Assembly (NCBI GenBank): GCA_001567185.1
Contig: LNFR01000094.1
Location: 1 to 55,083, forward strand
Reading direction: 5' to 3'
Source of the DNA: Bacteroidetes bacterium OLB12
GTDB lineage: Bacteria > Bacteroidota > Bacteroidia > Cytophagales > Cyclobacteriaceae
DNA: 55,083 nt
Part shown: piece by piece, positions 1 through 8,800 of the stretch
Numbering within the stretch: position 1 is the first letter of the stretch
How the letters are laid out: the number at the start of each line of letters is the position of its first letter
Made by a program: the position numbers and the translations under genes
Notes under the pieces: generated by a model
The model's database searches: none
Seen by the model: the letters and a program-made list of their open reading frames with translations, nothing else
Told to the model about the DNA's origin: nothing

Positions 1-435
1 CTGCACAGCCTGCGTCAGCTTTAAGGGAGCTACCTCCTGGTGGAGATCAGGTCTTCAACCAACACCACGCGGGTTCCTTTATCTAATTTACCTTCAATCA
101 GGTTGCCCCATGCCATGCTCTTTAGGTTTGGGCCTTACATATACAAAAGGAAGATTTAGTAAATCGGCAACCAATGCACCTTGGGGTATGCCGGCAGTAG
201 CTACACCTGCAATACATTCAACCTTTTCGAAATGCTTTTGAATTGCGTGCCCTAATTTCTCTTTAATATATGTGCGGATACCTGGATAAGACAGCGCCAA
301 CCGGTTATCGCAGTAAATGGGCGATTTCCAACCCGAACTCCAGGTAAAGGGTTGCTTATAGTTTATCTTAATGGCCCCTATTTGTAAAAGGCGGGCGGCC
401 ACCTGGCCCGCTGTTTCTGATTCAATTGTTACCAT
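1..435 (-). CDS. pyrE: Orotate phosphoribosyltransferase, 3' end cut by window, two frameshifts
   Basis: PyrE joins orotate to PRPP to make OMP in cytoplasmic pyrimidine synthesis. The N-terminal 110 residues read cleanly from an ATG at 435 (MVTIESETAGQ) and contain the family stretch WSSGWKSPIYCDNR and the KPKEHGMG segment. Two single-base insertions then break the frame. One is in the C4 run at 106-109, after GMG. The other is near position 38, inside the PRPP loop. Correcting both gives GNLIEGKLDKGTRVVLVEDL followed by ISTGGSS, the expected PRPP-binding motif. The remaining C-terminus lies outside the window. An ATG further upstream (561) also lies in this frame, but the added residues are not family-like. 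The gene is divergent from the NUDIX gene at 534. Family assignment is secure; whether the breaks are real or sequencing errors is not decidable here. Confidence 0.85.
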
Positions 436-533
436 AGCCGCAAGGTATTCAGAACCCCTGAATTTATTACAGAAGGGTTGATTGATTGCGAATAATTTAT
501 GTTTTTGCAAACGAAACCCGAACCTTGCAGGGT

Positions 534-1223
534 ATGAATTTATTTGTAAACGACATTCCAATCCGTATCCTGCATCCGGGCCAAAGCCCCCCAGCAGGCC
601 ATGTAAATTTTGAGATTGATGCTGCGGCCGAAGAAATTACCAAGGCCAAACTTATTCACCACGTTTGGATAAAAAACGTAAGCGCTCTTGATTTTAGCCT
701 GGTGCTGGATTTGATAAACTCGAAAGTACCTTCCAACCTGTACTCATTATACATTACAGCCAACAATTACAAAACACTTAAACTTTCGCTTACGCAGAAA
801 TTTAAAGTGGTAAAAGCAGCTGGCGGCCTGGTGCGAAAGAAGGACAGGTTTCTGATGATTTACCGCATGAAAAAGTGGGACTTACCAAAGGGTAAAAAAG
901 AATCGGGCGAACGAAATAGAGAAACAGCGGTACGCGAAGTAGAGGAAGAATGTAACATAAGCGTAAAGTTGAACAAGCCCTTATGCACCACCTGGCATAC
1001 CTACACCATGAACAAGCACAGTATGTTAAAAAAAACACGCTGGTTTATAATGGATGTAACGGACGACTCGCGCAGTAAACCCAGTACGGAAGAGGATATT
1101 GAAGAAATTCGGTGGATGACACAGAAAGAGGTGTATCACGCGCTGGAGAATTCCTATAAGTCAATCAGGTTTGTATTCGAAAAATACTATCGGCAGGAAG
1201 AAAAACGGAAATTTCAGGGTTAG
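534..1223 (+). CDS. NUDIX hydrolase with N-terminal extension
   Basis: This is a 229-residue protein with a full Nudix box at about residues 120-142 (G-x5-E-x7-REVEEE). The domain opens with AAGGLVRKKDRFLMIYR and LPKGK. NUDIX enzymes hydrolyse nucleoside diphosphates linked to another group; the substrate cannot be read from the box. The first 100 residues (MNLFVNDIPIRIL onward) form a separate conserved N-terminal part seen in Bacteroidota homologs. I prefer the ATG at 534 over a TTG at 486 because the extra 16 residues overlap the divergent promoter zone of pyrE. The stop overlaps the end of convergent coaD by 4 bases. Confidence 0.85.
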   Translation: MNLFVNDIPIRILHPGQSPPAGHVNFEIDAAAEEITKAKLIHHVWIKNVSALDFSLVLDLINSKVPSNLYSLYITANNYKTLKLSLTQKFKVVKAAGGLVRKKDRFLMIYRMKKWDLPKGKKESGERNRETAVREVEEECNISVKLNKPLCTTWHTYTMNKHSMLKKTRWFIMDVTDDSRSKPSTEEDIEEIRWMTQKEVYHALENSYKSIRFVFEKYYRQEEKRKFQG

Positions 1224-1675
1224 AGCTTGTATGGTATGAGGGTAGATACATCGCCCTTGTACCGGTGCACTTCGCGTATAATGCTGGAGCTGATAGCCGC
1301 ATAGGCAGGCGAAGTAATCAAAAAAACAGATTCCAGTTCGGGATTAAGTTGCCGGTTAACCTGTGCAATGCTGTTTTCATATTCGAAATCGGTGGTATTG
1401 CGTAAACCGCGTAGCAGGTACCGGGCGCCATTACGCCTGGCAAACTCGGCAGTTAGTTCGGAAAAGGTTTGAACCGAAATGCGGGGTTCATTCTTAAATG
1501 TTTCCTGAATTTTTCCCACCATAAATTCAATGGGGAAGTAGCGTTGGCTTTTGGCACTGTTGTATCCAATAGCAACAATAATCTCTTCAAATAAACCAAG
1601 ACCGCGCAGCACAATATCCTGATGTCCCTTGGTAAACGGATCGAATGAGCCCGGAAAAATAGCGATACGCTTCAT
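1220..1675 (-). CDS. coaD: Phosphopantetheine adenylyltransferase
   Basis: CoaD transfers AMP from ATP to 4'-phosphopantetheine, the penultimate step of coenzyme A synthesis. At 151 residues it is close to the usual 155-165. The N-terminal nucleotidyltransferase signature GSFDPFTKGH is intact, with the catalytic TxGH histidine at residue 18. LLRGLRNTTDFEYE and the C-terminal ISSSIIRE motif follow as in the family. Its ATG overlaps the TAA stop of the upstream DUF3822 gene (TAATG, one shared base), which implies translational coupling. It is the last gene of a three-gene operon. Confidence 0.95.
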   Translation of the reverse strand: MKRIAIFPGSFDPFTKGHQDIVLRGLGLFEEIIVAIGYNSAKSQRYFPIEFMVGKIQETFKNEPRISVQTFSELTAEFARRNGARYLLRGLRNTTDFEYENSIAQVNRQLNPELESVFLITSPAYAAISSSIIREVHRYKGDVSTLIPYKL

Positions 1676-2559
1676 TACTTAAGCAGGTAAACGGAATAGA
1701 GGTCAAAGAAGTGATGATCCTGAATTTCATCAAACAAGTACCCAAACTTGAGGTGGGCACAGCGGCCTCCAAAACCTACATTGCGTACATATTTTACAAA
1801 CTCCTGGTAGTGAGGCGAATTCTTACCAATGTAACCCCACAACACCACCTGGCTTGTCTGCTGATCCATCCCCAGTCCCTTCAACACCAGCATGATGTAT
1901 TTTACATAATCCGAAAATTGTTTGATGAGGAATTGGTTGTAATAAATCAGTTTGCCTTCGGCAACAGCCAGAATGTGAAGTTTAAAACGATCTACATAAA
2001 TATAGAGCGGATTCTGATTGCCTTTGGCATATTCCAGTACACCTTCAATAAGTGCGGCCGACTGATGAACCAACTTTAGCCTGGTATTTTTATAGATGGC
2101 ATTGAGCCACGCATGTAATTCTTTTTGTACTGCAAAAACCGTAACTGCATCGCTGCGATGATTCTTACAAACCAGAATCTCTTCCTTTTCAGGATCAAAC
2201 TGGGCATTGAAGCGCAGGTACTCAGCAGCCGCTTCGGGCATAAACAACGAAGTGGGTACCTGTGCAAACTTGGTGTTCTTTGCGGAAATGATAACCTCGC
2301 TCCAGAAACCTGCGTGTAAAACCGGATGCGAATCAAATAACTGCTGGTATTGATTGATCAGCTCGCTATGCGAATTGGAATCGCCCAATACATAATCCTC
2401 AAAAAAAACAAGCCGCGAATCTTCGGAATCAACAATAGCTACCTGCAAATCGCGTATGCCCAACTGAACCAAAAGCGTGTATTGATGAAGTTTTTCTTCA
2501 TCGAACCGATCATCTTTGATCTTTTTGATCAGCTTAAAGCCTTGTGCAGTCGCTTGCAA
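1675..2559 (-). CDS. DUF3822 family protein
   Basis: A 294-residue cytoplasmic protein with no signal peptide or membrane segment. I recognise it as the DUF3822 family, Bacteroidota proteins usually encoded just before coaD. The fold resembles an actin/ASKHA-like ATPase in the spacing of short beta segments (YTLLVQLGIRDLQVAIVDSE near the start, LYIYVDRFKLHILAVAEGKL around residue 190). That structural comparison is an inference. The stop codon shares a base with the coaD start, and only 9 bases separate it from the gene upstream, so the three genes are probably cotranscribed. Function is unknown. Confidence 0.8.
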   Translation of the reverse strand: MQATAQGFKLIKKIKDDRFDEEKLHQYTLLVQLGIRDLQVAIVDSEDSRLVFFEDYVLGDSNSHSELINQYQQLFDSHPVLHAGFWSEVIISAKNTKFAQVPTSLFMPEAAAEYLRFNAQFDPEKEEILVCKNHRSDAVTVFAVQKELHAWLNAIYKNTRLKLVHQSAALIEGVLEYAKGNQNPLYIYVDRFKLHILAVAEGKLIYYNQFLIKQFSDYVKYIMLVLKGLGMDQQTSQVVLWGYIGKNSPHYQEFVKYVRNVGFGGRCAHLKFGYLFDEIQDHHFFDLYSVYLLK

Positions 2560-2568
2560 AGCAAATGT

Positions 2569-3375
2569 TTATTCCCAATTACCTGAAGTTGACACATCAA
2601 TACGCGAACCGAAGTGAAGTGGTTTACGGTTTTTAGCTTCGTTACTTTCTTTGCGGATAGGATTAACAGGTTTAGGATCTTTTACTTCGATTACCTGAAC
2701 CTTTAAACCTCCCCGTTCAACCGTGCCAACAAAAATTTCAAATTTGGCATCGGTACCGGGTACATTAGCTAATGTTGCCAGATCAAGGGAAGGATCAAAA
2801 GCATTATCTGTAAGAATGATGAGTGGCTGTCCCTTTTTAAGTTCATCGCCAACCTTTACGGCTTCCAGTTTGGTTACAATTCCCTTGTCAACCAAAGGTG
2901 GCTCGTTTACTTTTTCGCCAACTTTAATAAGGTACGTGCGCTGGTTTTTAAATACCTGATCGCCTTCCTTCACTTTAAAACCCATAAAAACTCCATTTTC
3001 GGAAGCTCCTACAGTATAAACCTTTTTAAATATTTTGTCGCGGGCAGATTCAAAACCAAGGGTATCGATATGTACAATCACCTCTTCCTGGCCGTATGCT
3101 AATTGTTTAATTTCTTCTCTGCGCTGAATAATGGGAACTTGCCCGGTTCTGATGAAGTTAGCCAGGGAGTCCCAGTTGGAGGTGTAGCGTTTGTTAACAC
3201 TATTGAAAACAATTTCAGCCTCGCGAATGAATTTGAGTTTTTCAATTACAGCGGCCTCTGTGGTGGCAATAGACGCGCGGTCTTCAATTGTGCCTGCTAC
3301 GCTTCTATACAACAGCCAGGCTAAGTAAAGGCTTAAAATAAGGAGAACACCAGTTAGGATTTTAGTTAAGTTCAT
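2569..3375 (-). CDS. Membrane-anchored protein of unknown function upstream of DUF3822-coaD
   Basis: A 268-residue protein with one N-terminal membrane segment at about residues 7-26 (ILTGVLLILSLYLAWLLY) and no clear cleavage site, so it is probably anchored with the rest in the periplasm. A helical stretch (residues 30-95) is followed by a beta-rich region. The pair VKEGDQVFKNQ and VKVGDELKKGQPLIIL resembles the turn of biotinyl/lipoyl-type barrels. That is a weak similarity and I do not name a function. It heads the operon with DUF3822 and coaD. No family name is recognised. Confidence 0.7.
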   Translation of the reverse strand: MNLTKILTGVLLILSLYLAWLLYRSVAGTIEDRASIATTEAAVIEKLKFIREAEIVFNSVNKRYTSNWDSLANFIRTGQVPIIQRREEIKQLAYGQEEVIVHIDTLGFESARDKIFKKVYTVGASENGVFMGFKVKEGDQVFKNQRTYLIKVGEKVNEPPLVDKGIVTKLEAVKVGDELKKGQPLIILTDNAFDPSLDLATLANVPGTDAKFEIFVGTVERGGLKVQVIEVKDPKPVNPIRKESNEAKNRKPLHFGSRIDVSTSGNWE

Positions 3376-3430
3376 TGGTTACAGGTTTAGCTTGCAATTA
3401 TAAAGATTTTATGGCGTTTAAAACAACCAA

Positions 3431-3904
3431 TTATAACTTAAAATAGCCCCTTAAACGGCCAATTTGAGCAATACCGGGGGCTTCTCTAAAAATGCCATGC
3501 AGGTAAGACTGGGGTAGGTTGCGAATTTGGTTTTCGGTAAAAAATCGCACCTCCCGAATAATCTGTTGGGCTCCCATTTCAGGATCTACCCCCGTAGCGA
3601 CCTTCCCGCTCGTAATCCGTACTTCAAAAAACAGTTCTATGGCGTGCAAAGGCATTTGTATAAACTCGCAGGCAAACAGAAAGTCACGAACTTCTACGTC
3701 CAGGCCAGTCTCTTCTTTGAATTCGCGCACAAGGGCGGCTTTTGCCGATTCTCCAAATTGTACCCCTCCGCCTGGTGGAGCCCAAAAGTGGGGGTGGCCT
3801 AATCCGGCATGGTCGGCCAGTAAGATTTGATTACCCTGTATGCAGATGCCGCATACCCGTACTCTTAATTTATTTCCGAAAACTTCCTGAACCCGGCTGG
3901 TCAT
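3431..3904 (-). CDS. NUDIX hydrolase
   Basis: A 157-residue single-domain NUDIX protein. The Nudix box is complete ([23 protein letters not shown]), preceded by [10 protein letters not shown], the usual strand and loop before the box. The start [17 protein letters not shown] is the only ATG giving a full domain. It ends 55 bases from the start of the gene at 3375 on the same strand. Substrate cannot be assigned; small enzymes of this layout include ADP-ribose and nucleotide-sugar pyrophosphatases. Confidence 0.88.
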   Translation of the reverse strand: MTSRVQEVFGNKLRVRVCGICIQGNQILLADHAGLGHPHFWAPPGGGVQFGESAKAALVREFKEETGLDVEVRDFLFACEFIQMPLHAIELFFEVRITSGKVATGVDPEMGAQQIIREVRFFTENQIRNLPQSYLHGIFREAPGIAQIGRLRGYFKL

Positions 3905-4010
3905 AAATTCGTATGCTAAAATGTAAGCCCGTATTAACTACGAATGTACCAATGTTACTGCAATTAAATATTTCAATTGGTGCAGAAGTTAACCGGGGTA
4001 TGCGGGTGGC

Positions 4011-4042
4011 AATTGATTCTGCTAAAAATTGTGGAATCAATT
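4011..4042. repeat. 9-bp perfect inverted repeat in the DUF1573 upstream region
   Basis: Arms AATTGATTC (4011-4019) and GAATCAATT (4034-4042) flank a 14-base loop. It lies about 57 bases before the DUF1573 ATG in the divergent intergenic region 3905-4098. It could be an operator or a hairpin. No other feature is clear in that region. Confidence 0.45.
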
Positions 4043-4098
4043 AAAATAAAATCGAAGTAATTTCGGTTTTAGATTTAGTGTAGTAAATAGGTAAGGTT

Positions 4099-4494
4099 AT
4101 GAGATGGATTCCAGTATTTATTTTTTTAGCTTCGATTAGTACCTATGCGCAGGATCAAAATGTAGTATCCGGACCTGTAATTACCTGGGAGAAACTAACG
4201 CACGAGTTTGGAGATATTACCCAGGGTGAAAAGGTTGAACATACCTTTAAGTTTACCAACACAGGAAACGCGGCCCTGGTAATTACAAATGTGGAAGTTA
4301 CCTGTGGTTGTACAGTACCAAAAGGGTGGCCGCGCGATCCGATAATGCCAGGGGAGAAGGGAGCGATTACCATTGCCTTTAACAGTTCGGGTAAGATTGG
4401 CCGCCAGAATAAAGTGATTACCGTAACTTCTAACTCGGTAGGAAAAACCAACCAGGTAATGATTGTTGGCAACGTACTGGATAAGCAACTCTAA
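4099..4494 (+). CDS. DUF1573 secreted protein
   Basis: A 131-residue exported protein. A signal peptide covers about residues 1-17 (MRWIPVFIFLASISTYAQ, cleavage near YAQ-D). The mature part is the DUF1573 Ig-like beta sandwich: ITWEKLTHEFGDITQGE, then HTFKFTNTGNAALVI, then the family signature CGCTVP. The fold is shared with other ASPM/SPD-2/Hydin-like domains. Members are abundant in Bacteroidota and mostly uncharacterised. The end overlaps the convergent DUF423 gene by 4 bases. Confidence 0.88.
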   Translation: MRWIPVFIFLASISTYAQDQNVVSGPVITWEKLTHEFGDITQGEKVEHTFKFTNTGNAALVITNVEVTCGCTVPKGWPRDPIMPGEKGAITIAFNSSGKIGRQNKVITVTSNSVGKTNQVMIVGNVLDKQL

Positions 4495-4866
4495 TTTCGT
4501 AACACTGCACCCACCAGGCAGGCCCAGCCCGCTATAAAGCAAACCCCACCAACGGGGGTTATCATGCCCAGGGTACTATTATTGGTAAGCGCCAGAATGT
4601 AAAGGCTTCCGCTAAAAAAGAATATGCCCAGTATCATGAAAACACTGGCCATTCTCAACAACCGGCTTTCGCGGTTTAGCATGAGCAAGCCAATGCCCAA
4701 TAAGGCAAGGGTGTGGTAAAACTGATATTGAACACCTAATTCATAGACATCAAGCCTGTTATTTGTAACTAAAGTTGATTTGAGTGCGTGTGCACCAAAT
4801 GCGCCTAACGCCACGGCCAGTAATCCCATAATGCCGGCAGCCACTAATGTTTTTTTTGTGATTCAT
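4491..4866 (-). CDS. DUF423 integral membrane protein, frameshift near start
   Basis: A small inner-membrane protein with about four hydrophobic helices and the family segment LAVALGAFGAHALK. Read as it stands, the frame opens only at a GTG at 4844. An A8 run at 4850-4857 (minus sense) separates it from an upstream ATG at 4864-4866. Removing one A gives MNHKKTLVAAGIMGLL, the expected N-terminus, and a 124-residue protein of normal DUF423 length. That ATG also forms a 4-base ATGA overlap with the stop of yggS, which supports the longer reading. Function of the family is unknown. Confidence 0.8.
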
Positions 4867-5547
4867 GATTCTTGGTTATAGTTACGTGCTCCCAAAATAG
4901 CCGTACCAATCCGGATAAGGGTACTTCCTTGTTCAATAGCAATTTTATAATCAGCACTCATACCCATGGAGAGTTCCGTCATGGTCACATTGGCTGGTAA
5001 TTCACTTTGCTTCAGGGTATCAAATAAACGTTTCAGTTTGCCAAACTCGTTTCGTATCTGTTCTTCGTTTTGTGTAAAAGTGGCCATGCCCATCAGCCCC
5101 ACAATTTCAACGGCAGGATACTTCTGTGCAAATTCAGGCGTTAGCAGGGTTTGAACTTCCTGTATTTCCCAGCCAAACTTGGTTTCTTCCTGTGCAATGT
5201 AAACCTGCAGCAGGCATTTGATTGTCCGGTTGTTTTTTTAGTGCCTGCTTGTTAATTTCTTCAAGTAATTTTTCAGAATCAACCGAGTGAATTAAGGCCA
5301 CAAACGGAGCAATGTATTTCACTTTATTGGTTTGCAGGTGGCCAATCATGTGCCACGCTATATCGGCTGGTAATTCTTTATGCTTGGCAGCCATTTCCTG
5401 GGCTTTGTTTTCACCAAACACCCGCTGCCCGGCATCATAAGCCTGCTTAATTAAACTTACCGGCTGTGTCTTACTTACGGCAATTAAGCGACAACTGGCG
5501 GAGCCTAACTCTACCCTTAGGTTGTCAATATTTTTTTTAATAACCAT
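4863..5547 (-). CDS. yggS: YggS-family PLP homeostasis protein, one frameshift
   Basis: This is the pyridoxal-phosphate-binding YggS/PROSC family, a single TIM-barrel domain that buffers PLP and has no known catalytic activity. The N-terminal half (from ATG 5547) has the PLP lysine in LIAVSKTQP (Lys26), then RVFGENKAQEM and WHMIGHLQTNK. The C-terminal half lies in another frame and carries ELSMGMSADYKIAIEQGST and IRIGTAILGAR. A one-base insertion in the AAA at 5217-5219 joins them. The corrected text reads QCLLQVYIAQEETKFGWE and gives 227 residues, the normal length. It is followed directly by DUF423 and is divergent from the GH3 gene. Confidence 0.88.
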
Positions 5548-5598
5548 TTAATAACTTCGCGCCTACTTAACGCATAACTTTTCTTTTTACACAAAGGT

Positions 5599-7131
5599 AT
5601 GGCCATACTTGGAACGTTGCTCAAAAAGGGTATAAAACTTAGAGAAAATCTGGATCAGGAGTACACCTCGCCTTTTGAACTTCAGAAACAAGAGTTAAAG
5701 GATTTGATGATCACGGCCAGCCAGACGGAGTTTGGAAGGTACTATAATTTTCAAGGTATTTTAACGCAATTCAGAAAAGGCCACCACACATTTTACCAGG
5801 CATTTAAAAGCGCGGTACCCATCCACGACTATAATAAGATATACAAAGAATGGTGGCACCTGTCGTTGAAAGGTGCAAAGAATATTTGCTGGCCAGGACG
5901 CATAAAATACTTTGCGTTAAGTTCGGGAACATCTGAAGCTGCGAGCAAACACATTCCGGTAACAAAGGAGATGACGAAAGCCATTCAGCGTACCAGTATC
6001 CGGCAAATTCTTAGTCTTTCAAAATACGATTTGCCATCCGAAGTTTTTGAAGCTGGTATTTTAATGATAGGTGGAAGTACGCACCTGAATAAGCGCGGAA
6101 GTTATTTTGAAGGCGACTTGAGCGGGATACAAGCCGCGCGGTTGCCATTCTGGTTTCAGCATTTTTATAAGCCAGGTAAAAAGATTGCATCAAACCGGGT
6201 GTGGGATGATAAACTGAATGAAATTGTACTGAAGGCACGCGATTGGGATATTGGAATAATTGTAGGGGTGCCTGCCTGGATTCAGATCTTGCTGGAACGT
6301 ATAGTAAATTATTATAAGGTCGATCACATTCACGACATCTGGCCCAACCTGCTCATCTATGTGCATGGTGGAGTTTCGATGGATCCATACCGGAAAGGGT
6401 TTGAGAAATTGCTGGGGCGCCCTATTTATTATATCGAAACCTATCTTGCTTCGGAAGGCTTTATTGCATACCAGGCATTACCAAAACGCAAGACCATGCG
6501 GCTGGTACTCAACAATGGAATTTTCTACGAGTTTGTACCATTTGATGAAAAGAACTTTTTATCCTCGGGCGAAGTAAAACCGGATGCGCAAACGCTGCTG
6601 ATTGATGAAGTAGAAGAAGGTAAAGAGTATGCCATTCTGCTTTCGACCTGTGCCGGGGCCTGGCGGTATTTAATTGGCGATGTGATCAAATTTGTTTCGC
6701 TGGAAGAATCTGAAATAATTATTACTGGCCGCACCAAACATTTTTTGAGTTTATGTGGCGAGCATCTTTCGGTGGATAATATGAATAAAGCAATTGAACT
6801 TGTATCCAACGAATTAAACATCGAAATACCCGAGTTCGCGGTAGCAGGTATTCCGCACGAATCGCTTTTTGCGCATCATTGGTTTATTGGTACCGACAGC
6901 CCGGTGGATCCAAAACAATTAAAAGATCGTATTGATTTTCACCTGAAAAAATTAAACGATGATTATGCCGTAGAGCGGAGTGCCGCTCTTAAAGAAGTTT
7001 TAGTTACTGCCCTTCCGGTAAACAAATTCTACCAATGGATGGAGATGAAAGGTAAAGTGGGTGGTCAGAATAAATTTCCGCGCGTTATGAAGAGTGGTCA
7101 GTTGGAAGAGTGGACCAAATTCATTAGATGA
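5599..7131 (+). CDS. GH3 auxin-responsive promoter family protein (putative acyl-adenylating amidosynthetase)
   Basis: A 510-residue member of the GH3 superfamily, related to adenylate-forming enzymes that activate a carboxylic acid with ATP and often join it to an amino acid. Three adenylation motifs are visible: SSGTSEAASKHIP (residues 108-120), YLASEGFIAYQ in the middle and YLIGDVIKF further on, the last followed by the ITGRTKHFLSLCGE hinge. Bacterial members are common in Bacteroidota but their substrates are unknown. The ATG at 5599 gives the usual N-terminus. Its stop overlaps the LysE-type exporter start (ATGA), so product and exporter may be linked; that link is inference. Confidence 0.85.
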   Translation: MAILGTLLKKGIKLRENLDQEYTSPFELQKQELKDLMITASQTEFGRYYNFQGILTQFRKGHHTFYQAFKSAVPIHDYNKIYKEWWHLSLKGAKNICWPGRIKYFALSSGTSEAASKHIPVTKEMTKAIQRTSIRQILSLSKYDLPSEVFEAGILMIGGSTHLNKRGSYFEGDLSGIQAARLPFWFQHFYKPGKKIASNRVWDDKLNEIVLKARDWDIGIIVGVPAWIQILLERIVNYYKVDHIHDIWPNLLIYVHGGVSMDPYRKGFEKLLGRPIYYIETYLASEGFIAYQALPKRKTMRLVLNNGIFYEFVPFDEKNFLSSGEVKPDAQTLLIDEVEEGKEYAILLSTCAGAWRYLIGDVIKFVSLEESEIIITGRTKHFLSLCGEHLSVDNMNKAIELVSNELNIEIPEFAVAGIPHESLFAHHWFIGTDSPVDPKQLKDRIDFHLKKLNDDYAVERSAALKEVLVTALPVNKFYQWMEMKGKVGGQNKFPRVMKSGQLEEWTKFIR

Positions 7132-7766
7132 GCGGGATGGACATTGTTTTCAACGGTCTTAAGATGGGGTTGGTGTTGGCGGTGCTGGTAGGCCCGGTTT
7201 TCTTTACCATCCTACAAACAAGTGTTGAACGAGGATTCTGGAGTGGCTTGCTGGTATCGTTGGGTGTTTCGTTAAGCGATATGGTCTATGTAGCGATCTG
7301 CTACTTTGGATTGGTGCAGTTTATTCATGATCCCAACTTCAAAATGTACCTGGCCTATGTGGGTGGAGGTATCTTAGTGCTATTCGGATTATATCATTTG
7401 ATAGTTAAAAGTCGCAGGCCATTACGCCCCTTCGGGGCAGCTAACGAAAAGAAAACCTATCGCTACATCTTTAAAGGTTTTGTGATTAATGCGTTAAGCC
7501 CCATGGTGCCGGTGTTCTGGATTGGGGCCATTAGTGTGGCATCGCTCGATTTTGGTTACACACGTGGATATGAGTTTCTGTTTTTCTTTGTGATAGTTTT
7601 GGCAACTGTGCTGGCTACGGATTTGCTTAAAGCGTACCTGGCGGATAAACTCAGGCGCCTGGTAACACAACGGCTTATGATGATTTTGAATATAGTGGTA
7701 GGTGTGTGTTTGTTTGGATTTGGAATTAAACTTTGGTTAATGGCCGAAACATTTCTTCAATCCTGA
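7128..7766 (+). CDS. LysE/RhtB-family exporter
   Basis: A 212-residue inner-membrane protein with six predicted helices. It has the family start GLVLAVLVGPVFFTILQTSVERGFWSG and a central proline-containing segment (FVINALSPMVPVFWIG). LysE/RhtB proteins export amino acids or similar small molecules by proton antiport. It is translationally coupled to the GH3 gene through a 4-base ATGA overlap, and its end overlaps convergent batA by 10 bases. The cargo cannot be read from sequence; a GH3 amide product is one hypothesis. Confidence 0.85.
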   Translation: MSGMDIVFNGLKMGLVLAVLVGPVFFTILQTSVERGFWSGLLVSLGVSLSDMVYVAICYFGLVQFIHDPNFKMYLAYVGGGILVLFGLYHLIVKSRRPLRPFGAANEKKTYRYIFKGFVINALSPMVPVFWIGAISVASLDFGYTRGYEFLFFFVIVLATVLATDLLKAYLADKLRRLVTQRLMMILNIVVGVCLFGFGIKLWLMAETFLQS

Positions 7767-8800
7767 AGCAGGTTTGCCATGAAACTAGACTTCAGAAAAA
7801 TCCAAAGTATAAAACAGATAAGTGCCCAGCGCAGGTAGATGTAGTAAAAATCAGAGGTATCCTTAAAACGTGTTTCTTTAATCTCCGCCTTTTCGTACTC
7901 ATTAATACGTTCAAAAACAACTTTTAGCGCTTCATTATCAGTTACTCTGAAAAATTGACCGGAGCCGATATTTGCAATTTTGCGCATGGTCGTTTCATCA
8001 ATGGTGTTTTCAACCATGTTGGGTCGGCCAAAGTAATCTTTCCCAAAAGGCACCATGCCTTCTTTACCCACAATTATGGTGTAGATTTTTATGTTATAAG
8101 CAGCAGCCAGTTCGGCCGCGGTAATGGGGTCTATGTTACCGGCTGTATTGTCGCCATCGCTAAGCAGAATACAAACTTTTGATTTGGACTCCGACTCGCG
8201 CATGCGATTCGTTACTACGGCCATAGCCGAACCAATGGCTGTTCCGCGCGATTCAATCATATCGAAAGAGATATCATTGAGGTATGTATTCAATAGGGTA
8301 TAATCGGTAGTAAGCGGGGCCAACGAAAACGCATCGCCCGAAAACACCACAATACCAATGCGATCTTGCACACGGCCTGCAATAAAATCGCGAGCAACGT
8401 TTTTAGCTGCTTCTAATCGGTTTGGAATAAAGTCTTCAATCTGCATGGATTGGGAAATATCCACAGCCAGCATAATATCAATTCCTTCCGACCATTGCTC
8501 CACTTTTTCGTTCGTTCGCTGGGGGCGGGCCAAAGCAATCAGAATAAAACTCAATGCCAGTGCAAAAATTGTTTCAGGTATAAAACGCAGCCAGGTTGCC
8601 GGTGAAGTTTTTACTTCACTTTTTACCAATGCAACCGGAAGTTTCTGGTTAAAGTAAAACCGAACGAGCCACCGTACCAGAAACAGAAAAGGCACCGCTA
8701 TCAATAAATAGAGAAAGATGGGGTTCTCCCACGTAAACCCGTTCCAGGTAGCGGGCAGAAACCAGTTAATGGAATACCAGGGATCAGTTATTTCATCCAT
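7757..8800 (-). CDS. batA: BatA-like von Willebrand factor A membrane protein
   Basis: A 347-residue protein with N-terminal membrane helices (about residues 27-47 and 70-90), a periplasmic or cytoplasmic VWA domain and a C-terminal helix (WALICFILWIFL). The VWA metal site is intact: DISQSM (DxSxS), the threonine loop in PLTTDYT and the LLSDGDNTAG aspartate. Bat proteins are linked to stress tolerance in Bacteroides. The gene is the third of DUF58 - BatD-like - BatA, with overlapping ends. The usual batB/C/D/E genes do not follow; LysE is convergent instead. Confidence 0.85.
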   Translation of the reverse strand: MDEITDPWYSINWFLPATWNGFTWENPIFLYLLIAVPFLFLVRWLVRFYFNQKLPVALVKSEVKTSPATWLRFIPETIFALALSFILIALARPQRTNEKVEQWSEGIDIMLAVDISQSMQIEDFIPNRLEAAKNVARDFIAGRVQDRIGIVVFSGDAFSLAPLTTDYTLLNTYLNDISFDMIESRGTAIGSAMAVVTNRMRESESKSKVCILLSDGDNTAGNIDPITAAELAAAYNIKIYTIIVGKEGMVPFGKDYFGRPNMVENTIDETTMRKIANIGSGQFFRVTDNEALKVVFERINEYEKAEIKETRFKDTSDFYYIYLRWALICFILWIFLKSSFMANLLQD

